Origin: Prevotella sp. tf2-5
Lineage (GTDB): Bacteria > Bacteroidota > Bacteroidia > Bacteroidales > Bacteroidaceae
Reading direction: 5' to 3'
Length of the DNA stretch: 64,000 nt
Assembly: GCF_900115435.1 (NCBI RefSeq)
Contig: NZ_FOWK01000005.1
Location: forward strand, 62,001-126,000
Position numbers and translations under genes: made by a program. The notes below the pieces were generated by a model. It did no database searches. It was given only the letters and a program-made list of their open reading frames with translations, and was not told the origin of the DNA. The stretch's first letter is position 1. Each line of letters starts with the position of its first letter. Shown one piece after another: positions 1 to 8,318 of this stretch.

Positions 1-171
1 CCCACTACCCATAATCACATTAGCTTCTATCAAATGCTGTACTCGCTGATGTATGGCGGCACGTGACACACCACATTCTGCTGCTACATCCTTGAAAGGG
101 ATGCGTGCGTTTTTCGACAGAATATTCAGGATTTTCTTGTCGAGCTGATCAATTTTTTCTGTTGTTGCCAT
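1..171 (-). CDS. Lrp/AsnC-family transcriptional regulator, N-terminal part
   Basis: Only the first 57 codons lie in the window; the gene runs off the left edge. The translation has the AsnC-type winged helix-turn-helix: it opens MATTEKIDQLDKKILNILSK and continues through a helix pair around FKDVAAECGVSRAAIHQRV. Family members bind DNA as dimers or octamers and sense amino acids through a C-terminal RAM domain, which is not visible here. The ATG at 169-171 is the only start in frame with this domain. The family call is firm; the regulon cannot be deduced. Confidence 0.85.
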   Translation of the reverse strand, partial: MATTEKIDQLDKKILNILSKNARIPFKDVAAECGVSRAAIHQRVQHLIEANVIMGSG

Positions 172-303
172 ATTAAAAATAAGGTCTTTGTTTACAAACT
201 GTAAGCAAAAGTAGGTATTTTTATCGATATGAGCAACATTTTGACAATAAATTTGCAGTATTTTAAACAAAAAGAGCAGATTTTTGTCTGCTCTCCTTGT
301 TTT

Positions 304-1170
304 TTATTTATCTATAATCTCCAAAAGTTCTATTTTGAAGATGAGCATCGAGAACGGCTTGATATCATTGCCAGCACCATTTTCACCATAGGCAAGTTCA
401 TAGGGGATATACACCTCCCACTCTGAACCGAGAGGCATGTGGGTAAGTGCCTCCGTCCATCCTTTAATGACTTGGTTGCAACGGAACTCTGTAGGTTGAC
501 CACGCTGATAGGAGCTGTCGAAGACATGTCCGTCGACAGTACGCCCCTCATAGTTGACCTTCACTTTCTGCGAGGATGTAGGAAGTGCTCCCTTGCCTTC
601 TTTCAGAACCTTATACTGGACACCACACGGCAGAGTCTTCACGTCCTTCTTCTTGGCATTCGTCTTGAGGAAATCCTCACCGGCCTTCTTGTTGTCACCG
701 TATTTGAGCAGTGCCTGCTCCGTCTTCACTTCTTTCATGAGGGTCTGGGCTTTCTCATTAGCCTCCTTTACCGTCACCAGTCCACCTCTTCCATTGGTAC
801 CACTGATAAAGCCTGACAAAAAGAGGTCTGTGGAGATACTCTTGGTGGAGTCGTTGCCATAGATCTCCTTATTGATACCCGGCAGCATCTGGTTGGCTAT
901 CTGCTGACCAATCTGCGTACCCATAAAATACGCTGCTTTGTGATGGTCACTACTACTGGCAAACGCCTCACGAAGTCCCAGTATGAAGTCGTCCATACAG
1001 TCGATATCCATATGCTGGCGGTTCTTCAGGTAGTCTAGCAGTCCCTGTGTCTGTGCCATACCGACGAAATAACTCAGCGAGTCGATACGGGTATTTAACT
1101 GCTGTGCCTTTACACTATTGAAAGTAGCACCCACCATAAGGGTGAGTGCTACCAAGATGATTTTTCTCAT
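304..1170 (-). CDS. FKBP-type peptidyl-prolyl cis-trans isomerase, exported (FkpA/Mip type)
   Basis: A 288-residue exported prolyl isomerase and folding helper. Residues 1-22 form a Sec signal peptide ending in VKA with no lipobox cysteine, so a periplasmic location is likely. Residues 25-165 form the alpha-helical FkpA N-terminal dimerisation domain. Residues 195-285 form the FKBP domain, with VNYEGRTVDGHVFDSSYQRG, the core tryptophan in VIKGWTEAL and the LAYGENGAG loop. It is the last gene of a four-gene minus-strand operon and starts 3 bases after the stop of a close paralogue, which points to a local duplication. Confidence 0.9.
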   Translation of the reverse strand: MRKIILVALTLMVGATFNSVKAQQLNTRIDSLSYFVGMAQTQGLLDYLKNRQHMDIDCMDDFILGLREAFASSSDHHKAAYFMGTQIGQQIANQMLPGINKEIYGNDSTKSISTDLFLSGFISGTNGRGGLVTVKEANEKAQTLMKEVKTEQALLKYGDNKKAGEDFLKTNAKKKDVKTLPCGVQYKVLKEGKGALPTSSQKVKVNYEGRTVDGHVFDSSYQRGQPTEFRCNQVIKGWTEALTHMPLGSEWEVYIPYELAYGENGAGNDIKPFSMLIFKIELLEIIDK

Positions 1171-1173
1171 CGT

Positions 1174-2058
1174 TTACTTTCTTTTAGGATTAACCTCCAA
1201 CAACTCTATCTTGAAAATAAGCATAGAGAAAGGCTTAATGTCATTACCCTGCTGACGTGGACCATAGGCAAGTTCCTGGGGAACATATACCTCCCATACA
1301 GAACCAGCGGGCATGTGGACGAGAGCTTCTGTCCATCCTTTGATAACCTGGTTGCAACGGAACTCTGCCGGCTCACCACGCTTGTAAGAACTGTCGAATA
1401 CGGTACCGTCAAGCAGACGACCCTCGTAATTGACCTTCACACGAGAAGTGTCAGCTGGAATAGCACCATTACCCTCTTTGATAACCTTGTACTGTACACC
1501 ACCAGCAAGGGTCTTCACACCCTCTTTCTTGGCGTTCTCTGCGAGGAATTTCTCACCAGCAACCTTGTTGGGACCAAACTCCTTCTCCATGTTCTTAGCC
1601 TTGATAGACTGCATCAGTCTCTGGGCAACCATCTGGGCGGAGTCAACAGTCATAAGACCACCCTTTCCAGTAGTACCACTAATGAAACCTGCCATGAAGT
1701 TCTTCAGAGAAATGGTCTGGGTAGAGTCATTGCCGAAAAGATCATGGTTGATACCCTTTACCATCTGGTTGCTGATCTGCTGACCAATCTGAATACCAGC
1801 ATAATAAGCTGCCTTCTTCTTATCATCACCAGCATTAGCACCCTCGTTGAGACCCTTGATAAACTCGTCCATATAGGCGGTATCAATGTCCAGACGATTC
1901 ACGAGATAATCTTTCAGACCATTTGTCTGAGCCATACCAATAGCATAGCTGACAGTATCAACATCACTCTTCAGGTTAGCCTTAGGAGTGCCATTGCCGC
2001 AAGAGAACATCGTGGCTGCGGCTACTGCTGCAATAGCAGCAAAAGTAAACTTTCTCAT
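1174..2058 (-). CDS. FKBP-type peptidyl-prolyl cis-trans isomerase, lipoprotein (FkpA/Mip type)
   Basis: A 294-residue paralogue of the next gene with the same layout: FkpA-type helical domain at about 30-170 and FKBP domain at about 200-290 (VNYEGRLLDGTVFDSSYKRG, VIKGWTEALVHMPAG). Unlike its neighbour it has a lipobox, MFSCG, with the acylated cysteine at residue 20, so it should be a membrane-anchored lipoprotein. The pair may therefore place the same activity in two envelope locations. It lies 30 bases downstream of a third, cytoplasmic FKBP gene in the same operon. Confidence 0.9.
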   Translation of the reverse strand: MRKFTFAAIAAVAAATMFSCGNGTPKANLKSDVDTVSYAIGMAQTNGLKDYLVNRLDIDTAYMDEFIKGLNEGANAGDDKKKAAYYAGIQIGQQISNQMVKGINHDLFGNDSTQTISLKNFMAGFISGTTGKGGLMTVDSAQMVAQRLMQSIKAKNMEKEFGPNKVAGEKFLAENAKKEGVKTLAGGVQYKVIKEGNGAIPADTSRVKVNYEGRLLDGTVFDSSYKRGEPAEFRCNQVIKGWTEALVHMPAGSVWEVYVPQELAYGPRQQGNDIKPFSMLIFKIELLEVNPKRK

Positions 2059-2088
2059 TTCTTTTTTTATTATTTCAATATTTCGATA

Positions 2089-2694
2089 TTACATCACTTG
2101 AATCAACTCTACGTCGAAGATAAGAGCTGCGAATGGAGGGATAGAAGCTCCTGCGCCACCCTCTCCGTAAGCAAGACGGTAAGGAATGAAGAAACGGTAC
2201 TTGGCACCTTCCTGCATCAACTGCAGACCTTCTGTCCATCCGGCAATCACCTGCTGCAGTCCGAAAACGGCAGGTTCACCACGCTCAACACTACTGTCAA
2301 AGACGGTACCATCAATAAGGAATCCCTCATAATGACACTTCACACTGTCTTTTGCAGTAGGTTTCTTACCATTACCTTCCTTCAGTACTTGATATTGCAG
2401 TCCACTCGGCAGGGTAATCACACCGTCTTTCTTGGCGTTCTCGGCGAGGTATTTCTCACCAGCTTCCTTATGAACCTTGCCTTGCTCGGAACGCTGCTTG
2501 TTGATCTTTTCCTCTTGAGCAGCGAAATAGTCCTGTACGATCTGCTGTGCCTCCCGATGAGATACCTTCAAGTCATTGCCTGCTATCACATCCTTGATAG
2601 CTGTAGCAAAATCATCGATATTTAACTCAGCAGCACCCATCTGGGCTAATTGACGACCTATGCCCAGACCCAGCGCATAACTAATTTTATCCAT
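2089..2694 (-). CDS. FKBP-type peptidyl-prolyl cis-trans isomerase, cytoplasmic (FKBP22 type)
   Basis: A 201-residue prolyl isomerase of the FKBP22/FklB type. It starts directly with the helical domain (MDKISYALGLGIGRQLAQMG) and shows no signal peptide. The FKBP domain occupies roughly residues 110-201, with CHYEGFLIDGTVFDSSVERG, VIAGWTEGLQLM and LAYGEGGAG. It is the second gene of the operon, between the small lipoprotein and the lipoprotein FKBP. The three FKBPs have diverged mainly in their N-terminal targeting region. Confidence 0.88.
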   Translation of the reverse strand: MDKISYALGLGIGRQLAQMGAAELNIDDFATAIKDVIAGNDLKVSHREAQQIVQDYFAAQEEKINKQRSEQGKVHKEAGEKYLAENAKKDGVITLPSGLQYQVLKEGNGKKPTAKDSVKCHYEGFLIDGTVFDSSVERGEPAVFGLQQVIAGWTEGLQLMQEGAKYRFFIPYRLAYGEGGAGASIPPFAALIFDVELIQVM

Positions 2695-2724
2695 TTTCTT
2701 TCTCTATAATATTATTAATGTAAA

Positions 2725-2991
2725 CTACTTGTTGATTTTTTCCTGGAAAGAGGTGGGTCGTGGTCCATAAACCACCTTACGCTCCTCTATACGCTTCTTA
2801 TAGTCCATGATTTTCTGCATCTCACGCTTTAAACCTGCGTTATCTTCTTTTAACGCATCATTCTCTGCTTTCAGTTGCTGAATCTCTTCCTGAGCTTCCC
2901 GGTATTTTTGCTGAGACACACAAGAACCGAAACCCAGAGCCACAATGACGGCAGAGAGAGCCAGATTGACAAAACAACGAATCTTCTTCAT
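2725..2991 (-). CDS. Small coiled-coil lipoprotein
   Basis: An 88-residue protein with a lipoprotein signal (GFGSC, acylated cysteine at residue 24). A single coiled coil follows at about residues 33-70, rich in Lys, Glu, Ala and Leu, and then a short polar tail (GPRPTSFQEKINK). I do not recognise a named family. It is the first gene of the FKBP operon and has its own promoter, so it probably works at the same membrane, perhaps as a tether or partner of the isomerases. That role is inferred from context only. Confidence 0.7.
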   Translation of the reverse strand: MKKIRCFVNLALSAVIVALGFGSCVSQQKYREAQEEIQQLKAENDALKEDNAGLKREMQKIMDYKKRIEERKVVYGPRPTSFQEKINK

Positions 2992-3018
2992 AACTCAAGC
3001 GCTTGATGATTTCGGGTG

Positions 3019-3049
3019 CAAAGGTACTATTAAGCGAGGACAAAACAAA
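3019..3049 (-). promoter_or_regulatory. Promoter of the lipoprotein/FKBP operon
   Basis: Read on the minus strand this is TTTG (3046-3049), a 19-base spacer and TACCTTTG (3019-3026), the Bacteroidetes -33/-7 arrangement. The predicted transcript begins about 20 bases before the lipoprotein start and would cover four genes. Confidence 0.7.
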
Positions 3050-3069
3050 GAAAATTAATGAAAAAAAGA

Positions 3070-4158
3070 TTATTTAACGGTCAGACTCGGCTCTTGGATG
3101 CGTTTTAGATGACAGAGGATGAGGTTACCGTTCCCATCCCGCAGGTGCATACCATTCCCCTGACAGTATCGCCAATAGCGACAATCCTTACATTCACCTT
3201 TCCGCATCCATTCACGGTTACGATAGGGCATATAGCGGTTCTCCCACACTTCCATAAAGTCGTCCTCATAGATATTGCCCTGATGATAGTCGGCACGGAT
3301 ACTGGCACAGGCAGCGATGGAACCGTCTGCCATCACAGAACCTACCGTCACCCCTGCCTGACAATTGAAGAACAACTCACGGACCTCACCCTCATAACGT
3401 CCGAGGAAGCCCTCACAGCCATAGGAAACATGAATCCTTCCCTCCTGGCGAGTCTTACGGATGAAATCAAGCATCCCACGATATTGCTCATTACTAATCT
3501 GCATCACCGGGTCGTTGGCGGCACGTCCAACAGGAAAGATAGAATAGATTCGCCAATAACCGATGCCCTTACTGATAAGATAGTCACGGATAGCCGGTAA
3601 CTGCTCATAATTACGTTGGTTGACACAGGTGACGACATCAGAAGCAATCTGCGGATGCTGCACGAAGAGATCTAAGACCTGATCGACCATCTGGAAACTC
3701 TGGGGATGACGACGCATCCAGTTGTGGTTCTCCTCCAGACCGTCCATACTGACAGTGATACTATGCATCCCTGCCTTCCGCAACGACTCAAAACGCTCTG
3801 GGGTCAGGATGAGTCCGTTAGTCACCATACCCCAGGGGAAGCCCCGTTCGAAAATCTCTTTTCCACAAACTTCCAAGTCATCACGCAACAACGGTTCTCC
3901 TCCTGTGATCGTCACAAAAACCCGATGTGGATCGGCCCTGCCGGCAATACTATCAAGCACATGGAAAAAATCCTCACGTGGCATGTCCTTGACTTCCGAC
4001 AGTTTCCTGCAGTCACTACCGCAATGGCGGCAATTCACATTACATCGCAAGGTACATTCCCAGAACAACTGTCTCAAGGGATGTTCCTTGAGGATATTCC
4101 GACTCATCAGAGCCGCCGCCTCCAAAGCAATGCGCTTGCGTAAGGTTAGTTCACTCAT
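3070..4158 (-). CDS. Radical SAM/SPASM-domain protein (orphan maturase-like)
   Basis: A 362-residue radical SAM enzyme. The cluster motif is CNVNCRHC, in the context WECTLRCNVNCRHCGSDC. It is followed by TITGGEPLLRDDLE for SAM binding. The C-terminal quarter carries a SPASM-type cysteine set, including GECKDCRYWRYC and LCHLK, for auxiliary iron-sulfur clusters. The layout matches a Bacteroidetes radical SAM/SPASM family that I recall as TIGR04133, whose substrate is unknown. SPASM proteins often modify ribosomally made peptides, but no precursor peptide is evident beside it. The gene lies 53 bases downstream of xpt and may share its transcript. Confidence 0.85.
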   Translation of the reverse strand: MSELTLRKRIALEAAALMSRNILKEHPLRQLFWECTLRCNVNCRHCGSDCRKLSEVKDMPREDFFHVLDSIAGRADPHRVFVTITGGEPLLRDDLEVCGKEIFERGFPWGMVTNGLILTPERFESLRKAGMHSITVSMDGLEENHNWMRRHPQSFQMVDQVLDLFVQHPQIASDVVTCVNQRNYEQLPAIRDYLISKGIGYWRIYSIFPVGRAANDPVMQISNEQYRGMLDFIRKTRQEGRIHVSYGCEGFLGRYEGEVRELFFNCQAGVTVGSVMADGSIAACASIRADYHQGNIYEDDFMEVWENRYMPYRNREWMRKGECKDCRYWRYCQGNGMHLRDGNGNLILCHLKRIQEPSLTVK

Positions 4159-4211
4159 CCTTTTTAGAGAAGACAGAATAAAGTTTGCTCTTGCCGTCTT
4201 CCATGACTACA

Positions 4212-4781
4212 TTATTTTAGCTTGATCTCATTATTCTCCAATGATTCAATGATAGCAAGCGACTCGATACGATGAATACCGTGATCCTGCAAAACCTTTC
4301 TGCCATGCTGGAACTCCTTCTCGATGATGAACCCCATGCCGACGATGGTGGCTCCTGCTTGCTGGCACAAGTCAATGATACCCAGTCCGGCATTACCATA
4401 AGCCAGGAAGTCGTCAACAAACAACACATTATCCTCACTGGACAGGTATTCACAACTTACCATCAGGGGATATTCACGTTGCTTCGTAAACGAGCGGACC
4501 GTAGACACATAGAACTCACCCATCGTTGAGGGCTTTTTCTTCTTGGCGAAGACAACAGGCAACTCCATCAGATAACCCAGCATGACAGCTGGAGCGATAC
4601 CCGACGCTTCCACAGTAATGATCTTATTGATGTCCTCGTCGGCAAAGCGTCGGATGAACTCAATAGCGATCTGCTTCATCAGGTAAGGATCCATCTGATG
4701 ATTGATGAAACGGTCGACTTTCAAGATGCCACCATCCAGGCAGCGTCCGTCTTGCATAATTCTGTCACGTAATACTTTCAT
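4212..4781 (-). CDS. xpt: Xanthine phosphoribosyltransferase
   Basis: A 189-residue purine salvage enzyme that converts xanthine and phosphoribosyl pyrophosphate to XMP. The PRPP-binding loop is [14 protein letters not shown] (about residues 118-131), and the substrate region [20 protein letters not shown] comes before it. Length and order match Xpt of Firmicutes and Bacteroidetes. It is transcribed away from the sirtuin gene, with a -7 box TAAATTTG at 4803-4810 on the minus strand. I see no purine riboswitch in the short leader. Confidence 0.9.
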   Translation of the reverse strand: MKVLRDRIMQDGRCLDGGILKVDRFINHQMDPYLMKQIAIEFIRRFADEDINKIITVEASGIAPAVMLGYLMELPVVFAKKKKPSTMGEFYVSTVRSFTKQREYPLMVSCEYLSSEDNVLFVDDFLAYGNAGLGIIDLCQQAGATIVGMGFIIEKEFQHGRKVLQDHGIHRIESLAIIESLENNEIKLK

Positions 4782-4819
4782 GAGCTTTTCTGTTTAATTT
4801 TGCAAATTTAAAAAATATT

Positions 4820-4847
4820 TCTCAATTCTCAATTGCCAACTCTCAAT
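4820..4847. repeat. Period-7 repeat array (four units)
   Basis: Four adjacent heptamers, TCTCAAT, TCTCAAT, TGCCAAC and TCTCAAT, lie between the divergent xpt and sirtuin genes, just upstream of the sirtuin -7 box. It is one of six period-7 arrays in the window. Confidence 0.75.
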
Positions 4848-4886
4848 TATTTATTATTTTTGCAAAAAATCTAAATATAAAGGCTT

Positions 4887-5579
4887 ATGAAGAAAATTGT
4901 TGTTTTGACTGGTGCCGGTATGTCGGTAGAGAGTGGACTGAAGACTTTTCGAGATGCTGACGGACTATGGGAGAACTATCCTGTGGCAAAAGTAGCGACT
5001 CATGAGGGATGGGAGGCGGATCCTACCTTGGTGACCAATTTCTATAATATGCTGCGTAAAAAATGCATCGGCACACAACCCAATGAGGGACACCGTCTGG
5101 TGGCAAAACTGGAAGAGAAATACGATGTGACCGTTGTCACCCAAAATGTCGATAATCTCCATGAGATGGCTGGTTCATCGAAGGTCATTCACCTGCATGG
5201 TGAACTGATGAAGGTATGCTCCAGCCGTGACGTGGATGACCCCCGTTACCAGATCACGCTGACACCTGAGAATTGTGAGGTAGAGCCTGGCACGAAGGCA
5301 GGTGACGGTTCCCTGCTCCGCCCATTCATTGTCTTCTTCGGTGAGGGTGTTCCCATGATCAGTGCTGCAGCCGCCGAGGCCATGAAGGCAGACATCTTCA
5401 TCATCATCGGCACCTCCCTCAACGTCTATCCTGCCGCTGGATTGGTACAGTATGTGCAACCAGGAGTCCCCATCTACCTCATCGATCCCAAACCTGTCTC
5501 CGCTGGTGCTAATGTTCAACAAATCCAAAAGGGAGCCAGTGAGGGCATGAAGGAACTTTCCGCCTTGTTGATGAAATAA
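4887..5579 (+). CDS. cobB: NAD-dependent protein deacylase, Sir2 family
   Basis: A 230-residue sirtuin that removes acyl groups from lysines using NAD. The NAD-binding segment is GAGMSVESGLKTFRD (9-23). The core motif TQNVDNLH is at 85-92 and the catalytic histidine is in HLHGEL (about residue 104). The usual four zinc-binding cysteines in two CxxC pairs are absent: only isolated cysteines occur at 60, 111 and 130, so the zinc site is degenerate. The motif order is otherwise complete. A -7 box TATTTTTG at 4855-4862 lies 24 bases before the start, and a hairpin terminator follows at once. Confidence 0.88.
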   Translation: MKKIVVLTGAGMSVESGLKTFRDADGLWENYPVAKVATHEGWEADPTLVTNFYNMLRKKCIGTQPNEGHRLVAKLEEKYDVTVVTQNVDNLHEMAGSSKVIHLHGELMKVCSSRDVDDPRYQITLTPENCEVEPGTKAGDGSLLRPFIVFFGEGVPMISAAAAEAMKADIFIIIGTSLNVYPAAGLVQYVQPGVPIYLIDPKPVSAGANVQQIQKGASEGMKELSALLMK

Positions 5580-5580
5580 C

Positions 5581-5608
5581 AAAAACCCCTGCCACGCAGG
5601 GATTTTTG
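5581..5608. terminator. Bidirectional intrinsic terminator after the sirtuin gene
   Basis: The stem CCCTGC/GCAGGG has a CAC loop and is flanked by A-rich DNA on the left and T-rich DNA on the right, so it can end transcription in both directions. It begins one base after the sirtuin stop codon. Confidence 0.75.
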
Positions 5609-5704
5609 TTTTGGACATTTTTGAATATAGAATTTAAATCTCGGTTCGGTCTGATAAGGAAAAATACTCGTCGCATCATTAGTTCGGAATATGGTTCTTG
5701 TACA
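5581..5704 (-). ncRNA. Candidate small RNA between the sirtuin and pnp genes
   Basis: On the minus strand a -7 box TATCTTTG (complement of 5710-5717) predicts a start near 5704. The next terminator in that direction is the hairpin at 5581-5608, giving a transcript of about 120 bases. The only reading frame in it (starting near 5679) runs antisense into the sirtuin gene and has no recognisable domain. No matching -33 box is obvious. A short spurious protein or a simple 3' structure are alternatives. Confidence 0.35.
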
Positions 5705-5780
5705 CGGTGCAAAGATACGACTAATTTCATAAAAAAAGAAAAATAATGCGGGATTTTTCGTTTTATCAATTAATAATGTG

Positions 5781-5908
5781 TACCTTTGCAGCCGCATTTG
5801 GCATTGCGACTGCGAAAGCAGGCTATACCACAGTTGAAAACAAGATATTCTGCATTCGTTTTGCACTGCCTTTGCACCCTTTATTTATTTTAGATGTTTT
5901 TTTACAAG
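5781..5908 (+). promoter_or_regulatory. pnp promoter and long 5' leader
   Basis: The -7 box TACCTTTG is at 5781-5788 and the probable start codon at 5909, giving an untranslated leader of about 115 bases. In other bacteria the pnp leader is where PNPase controls its own mRNA. The leader has several partly complementary GC-containing segments (around 5790-5825), but no single dominant hairpin can be claimed by eye. Confidence 0.5.
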
Positions 5909-8248
5909 ATGAACGTAATTACGAAAAGTATTCAATTGCCTGATGGAAGAACCATCACCATTGAAACCGGGAAAGTGGCAAAGCAGGCCGATGGAAGTGT
6001 TATTCTCCGTATGAACAACACCGTGCTGCTGGCTACTGTTTGTGCCGCAAAAGATGCAGTTCCCGGAACAGATTTCATGCCTCTGCAGGTAGACTACAGA
6101 GAGCAGTATGCCGCCGCAGGACGTTTCCCCGGTGGTTTCACCAAGCGCGAGGGTAAGGCTTCGGACAATGAGATTCTCACCAGTCGTCTGGTCGACCGTG
6201 TGCTCCGTCCCCTGTTCCCCTCCAATTATCACGCAGAAGTATTTGTCAACGTGATGCTGCTCAGTGCCGATGGTGTTGACCAGCCTGATGCTCTTGCCGG
6301 CTTTGCCGCATCCGCAGCGTTGGCATGTTCAGATATCCCCTTCGAGTGCCCCATCTCTGAGGTTCGCGTGGCTCGTATCAATGGGGAGTATGTGATTGAT
6401 CCTACCTTCGAGCAGATGAAGGAAGCCGACATGGATATCATGGTTGGTGCCTCTGCTGAGAATATCATGATGGTAGAGGGTGAGATGAAGGAGGTCAGCG
6501 AGCAGGATATGATCGGTGCCCTGAAAGCTGCTATGGCAGCCATCAAGCCTATGTGTGAGTTACAGACCGAGCTGAGCAAGGAGCTGGGTGTGGATGTGAA
6601 GCGTGAGTACGACCATGAGGTCAACGATGAGGAGCTACGTGAGCGTATGAACAAGGAGCTGTACCAGCCCGCCTATGACGTGACGAAGCAGGCTCTTGAG
6701 AAACATGCCCGTGCCGAGGCTTTCGAGAAGATCCTCAATGACTTCAAGGAGAAATATGCTGCCGAGCATGCTGACCTGACAGAAGATGAGCTGGAGGAGA
6801 AATATGCCATGATGGAGCGTTACTATCATGATGTGGAGCGTGACGCCATGCGTCGTTGCATCCTCGATGAGGGTATCCGTCTCGATGGTCGTAAGACAGA
6901 CGAGATCCGTCCTATCTGGTGTGAGGTGTCTCCACTGCCCATGCCTCATGGAAGCTCTATCTTCACCCGTGGTGAGACACAGTCGTTGACAACGGTCACC
7001 CTGGGTACTAAGCTCGATGAGAAACTCGTGGATGACGTGCTCGACAAGAGCTACCAGCGTTTCCTGTTGCATTATAACTTCCCACCGTTCTGTACGGGAG
7101 AGGCTAAGGCACAGCGTGGCGTCGGTCGTCGTGAGATCGGTCACGGTCATCTCGCATGGCGTGGTCTGAAGGATATGATTCCCGCAGACTTCCCCTATAC
7201 CGTACGTGTCGTATCACAGATCCTGGAGTCTAACGGTTCCTCTTCTATGGCTACCGTATGTGCCGGTACCCTCGCCCTGATGGACGCTGGTGTTCCTATG
7301 AAGAAACCCGTCTCTGGTATCGCCATGGGTCTGATCAAGAACCCAGGTGAGGACAAGTATGCCGTACTGAGTGATATCCTCGGTGATGAGGATCACTTGG
7401 GTGATATGGACTTCAAGACCACTGGTACCAAGGACGGTCTGACCGCTACCCAGATGGATATCAAGTGTGACGGTCTGTCTTTCGATATCCTGGAGAAAGC
7501 GCTGATGCAGGCAAAGGCTGGTCGTGAGCACATCCTGAAGTGCATCACAGACACCATCGCCGAGCCACGTCCGGAGCTGAAGCCACAGGTACCACGTATC
7601 GAGGCCTTCGAGATTCCGAAGGAGTTCATTGGTGCGGTGATTGGTCCTGGTGGAAAGATCATCCAGCAGATGCAGGAGGATACTGGTGCCGTCATCACCA
7701 TCGATGAGGAAGACGGAGTTGGTAAGATTCAGGTCAGCGGTCCTAACAAGGAGGTCATCGACGCCGCTATCGCCAAGATCAAGGCTATCGTCGCCATCCC
7801 GGAGATTGGTGAGGTCTACGAGGGTACGATCCGCAGCATCATGCCTTACGGCTGCTTCGTAGAGTTCATGCCTGGCAAGGACGGTCTGCTCCATATTTCA
7901 GAGATTGACTGGAAGCGCCTTGAGACTGTCGAGGAAGCCGGTCTGAAGGAAGGTGACAAGATCACCGTTAAACTGTTGGAGATTGACCCGAAGACAGGTA
8001 AGTTCAAGCTCTCTCATCGTGTACTCGTTGAGAAGCCTGCCGACTATGTAGAGCCTCAGCAGCGTCGTCGTGAGCGCCCGGAGCGTGGTCCACGTCCAGA
8101 GCGTGGCGAGCGTCGTGAGCGTCCGGAGCGTGGTGAGCGCCGCCCCCGTCCGGAGCGTCGTGAGCGCCCTGAGCGTAACGAGGAGTACCATGAGCCCAGC
8201 AATGAGCCTAAGGACTTCACGGATGCCCTTGACAAGATGGACTTCTAA
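5909..8248 (+). CDS. pnp: Polynucleotide phosphorylase
   Basis: A 3'-to-5' exoribonuclease that uses phosphate to release nucleoside diphosphates; core of the RNA degradosome. It has two RNase PH domains joined by a helical linker, a KH domain ([19 protein letters not shown]) and an S1 domain ([18 protein letters not shown]). A tail of about 70 residues rich in Arg, Glu and Pro (repeated [17 protein letters not shown] blocks) follows. The tail is beyond the usual S1 end and probably binds RNA or partners. I chose the ATG at 5909 ([14 protein letters not shown]), which fits the usual N-terminus; an in-frame ATG at 5894 would add five unusual residues. Confidence 0.95.
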   Translation: MNVITKSIQLPDGRTITIETGKVAKQADGSVILRMNNTVLLATVCAAKDAVPGTDFMPLQVDYREQYAAAGRFPGGFTKREGKASDNEILTSRLVDRVLRPLFPSNYHAEVFVNVMLLSADGVDQPDALAGFAASAALACSDIPFECPISEVRVARINGEYVIDPTFEQMKEADMDIMVGASAENIMMVEGEMKEVSEQDMIGALKAAMAAIKPMCELQTELSKELGVDVKREYDHEVNDEELRERMNKELYQPAYDVTKQALEKHARAEAFEKILNDFKEKYAAEHADLTEDELEEKYAMMERYYHDVERDAMRRCILDEGIRLDGRKTDEIRPIWCEVSPLPMPHGSSIFTRGETQSLTTVTLGTKLDEKLVDDVLDKSYQRFLLHYNFPPFCTGEAKAQRGVGRREIGHGHLAWRGLKDMIPADFPYTVRVVSQILESNGSSSMATVCAGTLALMDAGVPMKKPVSGIAMGLIKNPGEDKYAVLSDILGDEDHLGDMDFKTTGTKDGLTATQMDIKCDGLSFDILEKALMQAKAGREHILKCITDTIAEPRPELKPQVPRIEAFEIPKEFIGAVIGPGGKIIQQMQEDTGAVITIDEEDGVGKIQVSGPNKEVIDAAIAKIKAIVAIPEIGEVYEGTIRSIMPYGCFVEFMPGKDGLLHISEIDWKRLETVEEAGLKEGDKITVKLLEIDPKTGKFKLSHRVLVEKPADYVEPQQRRRERPERGPRPERGERRERPERGERRPRPERRERPERNEEYHEPSNEPKDFTDALDKMDF

Positions 8249-8270
8249 ACAGAAAACCTAATATTAAAAA

Positions 8271-8299
8271 GAGGTCTCAGCCCCCACGGTTGGGACCTC
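8271..8299 (+). terminator. Hairpin after pnp
   Basis: The arms GAGGTCTCA (8271-8279) and TGGGACCTC (8291-8299) form a 9-base-pair stem 22 bases after the pnp stop codon, followed by CTTTGACT. The T-run is weak, so it may be an attenuating rather than complete terminator. Confidence 0.55.
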
Positions 8300-8318
8300 C
8301 TTTGACTAAAAATCACTT

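Noticed and set aside
1315..2625. A 436-codon open frame on the plus strand
   Set aside because: It is antisense to two FKBP genes whose domains and signal peptides are unmistakable; its product is low in recognisable structure.
4212..4890. Purine riboswitch upstream of xpt
   Set aside because: The gap between the divergent genes is short and filled by -7 boxes and a period-7 array; no purine aptamer core is visible.
5894..5908. Upstream ATG as the pnp start
   Set aside because: It would add MFFYK, which does not fit the usual PNPase N-terminus; the ATG at 5909 does.
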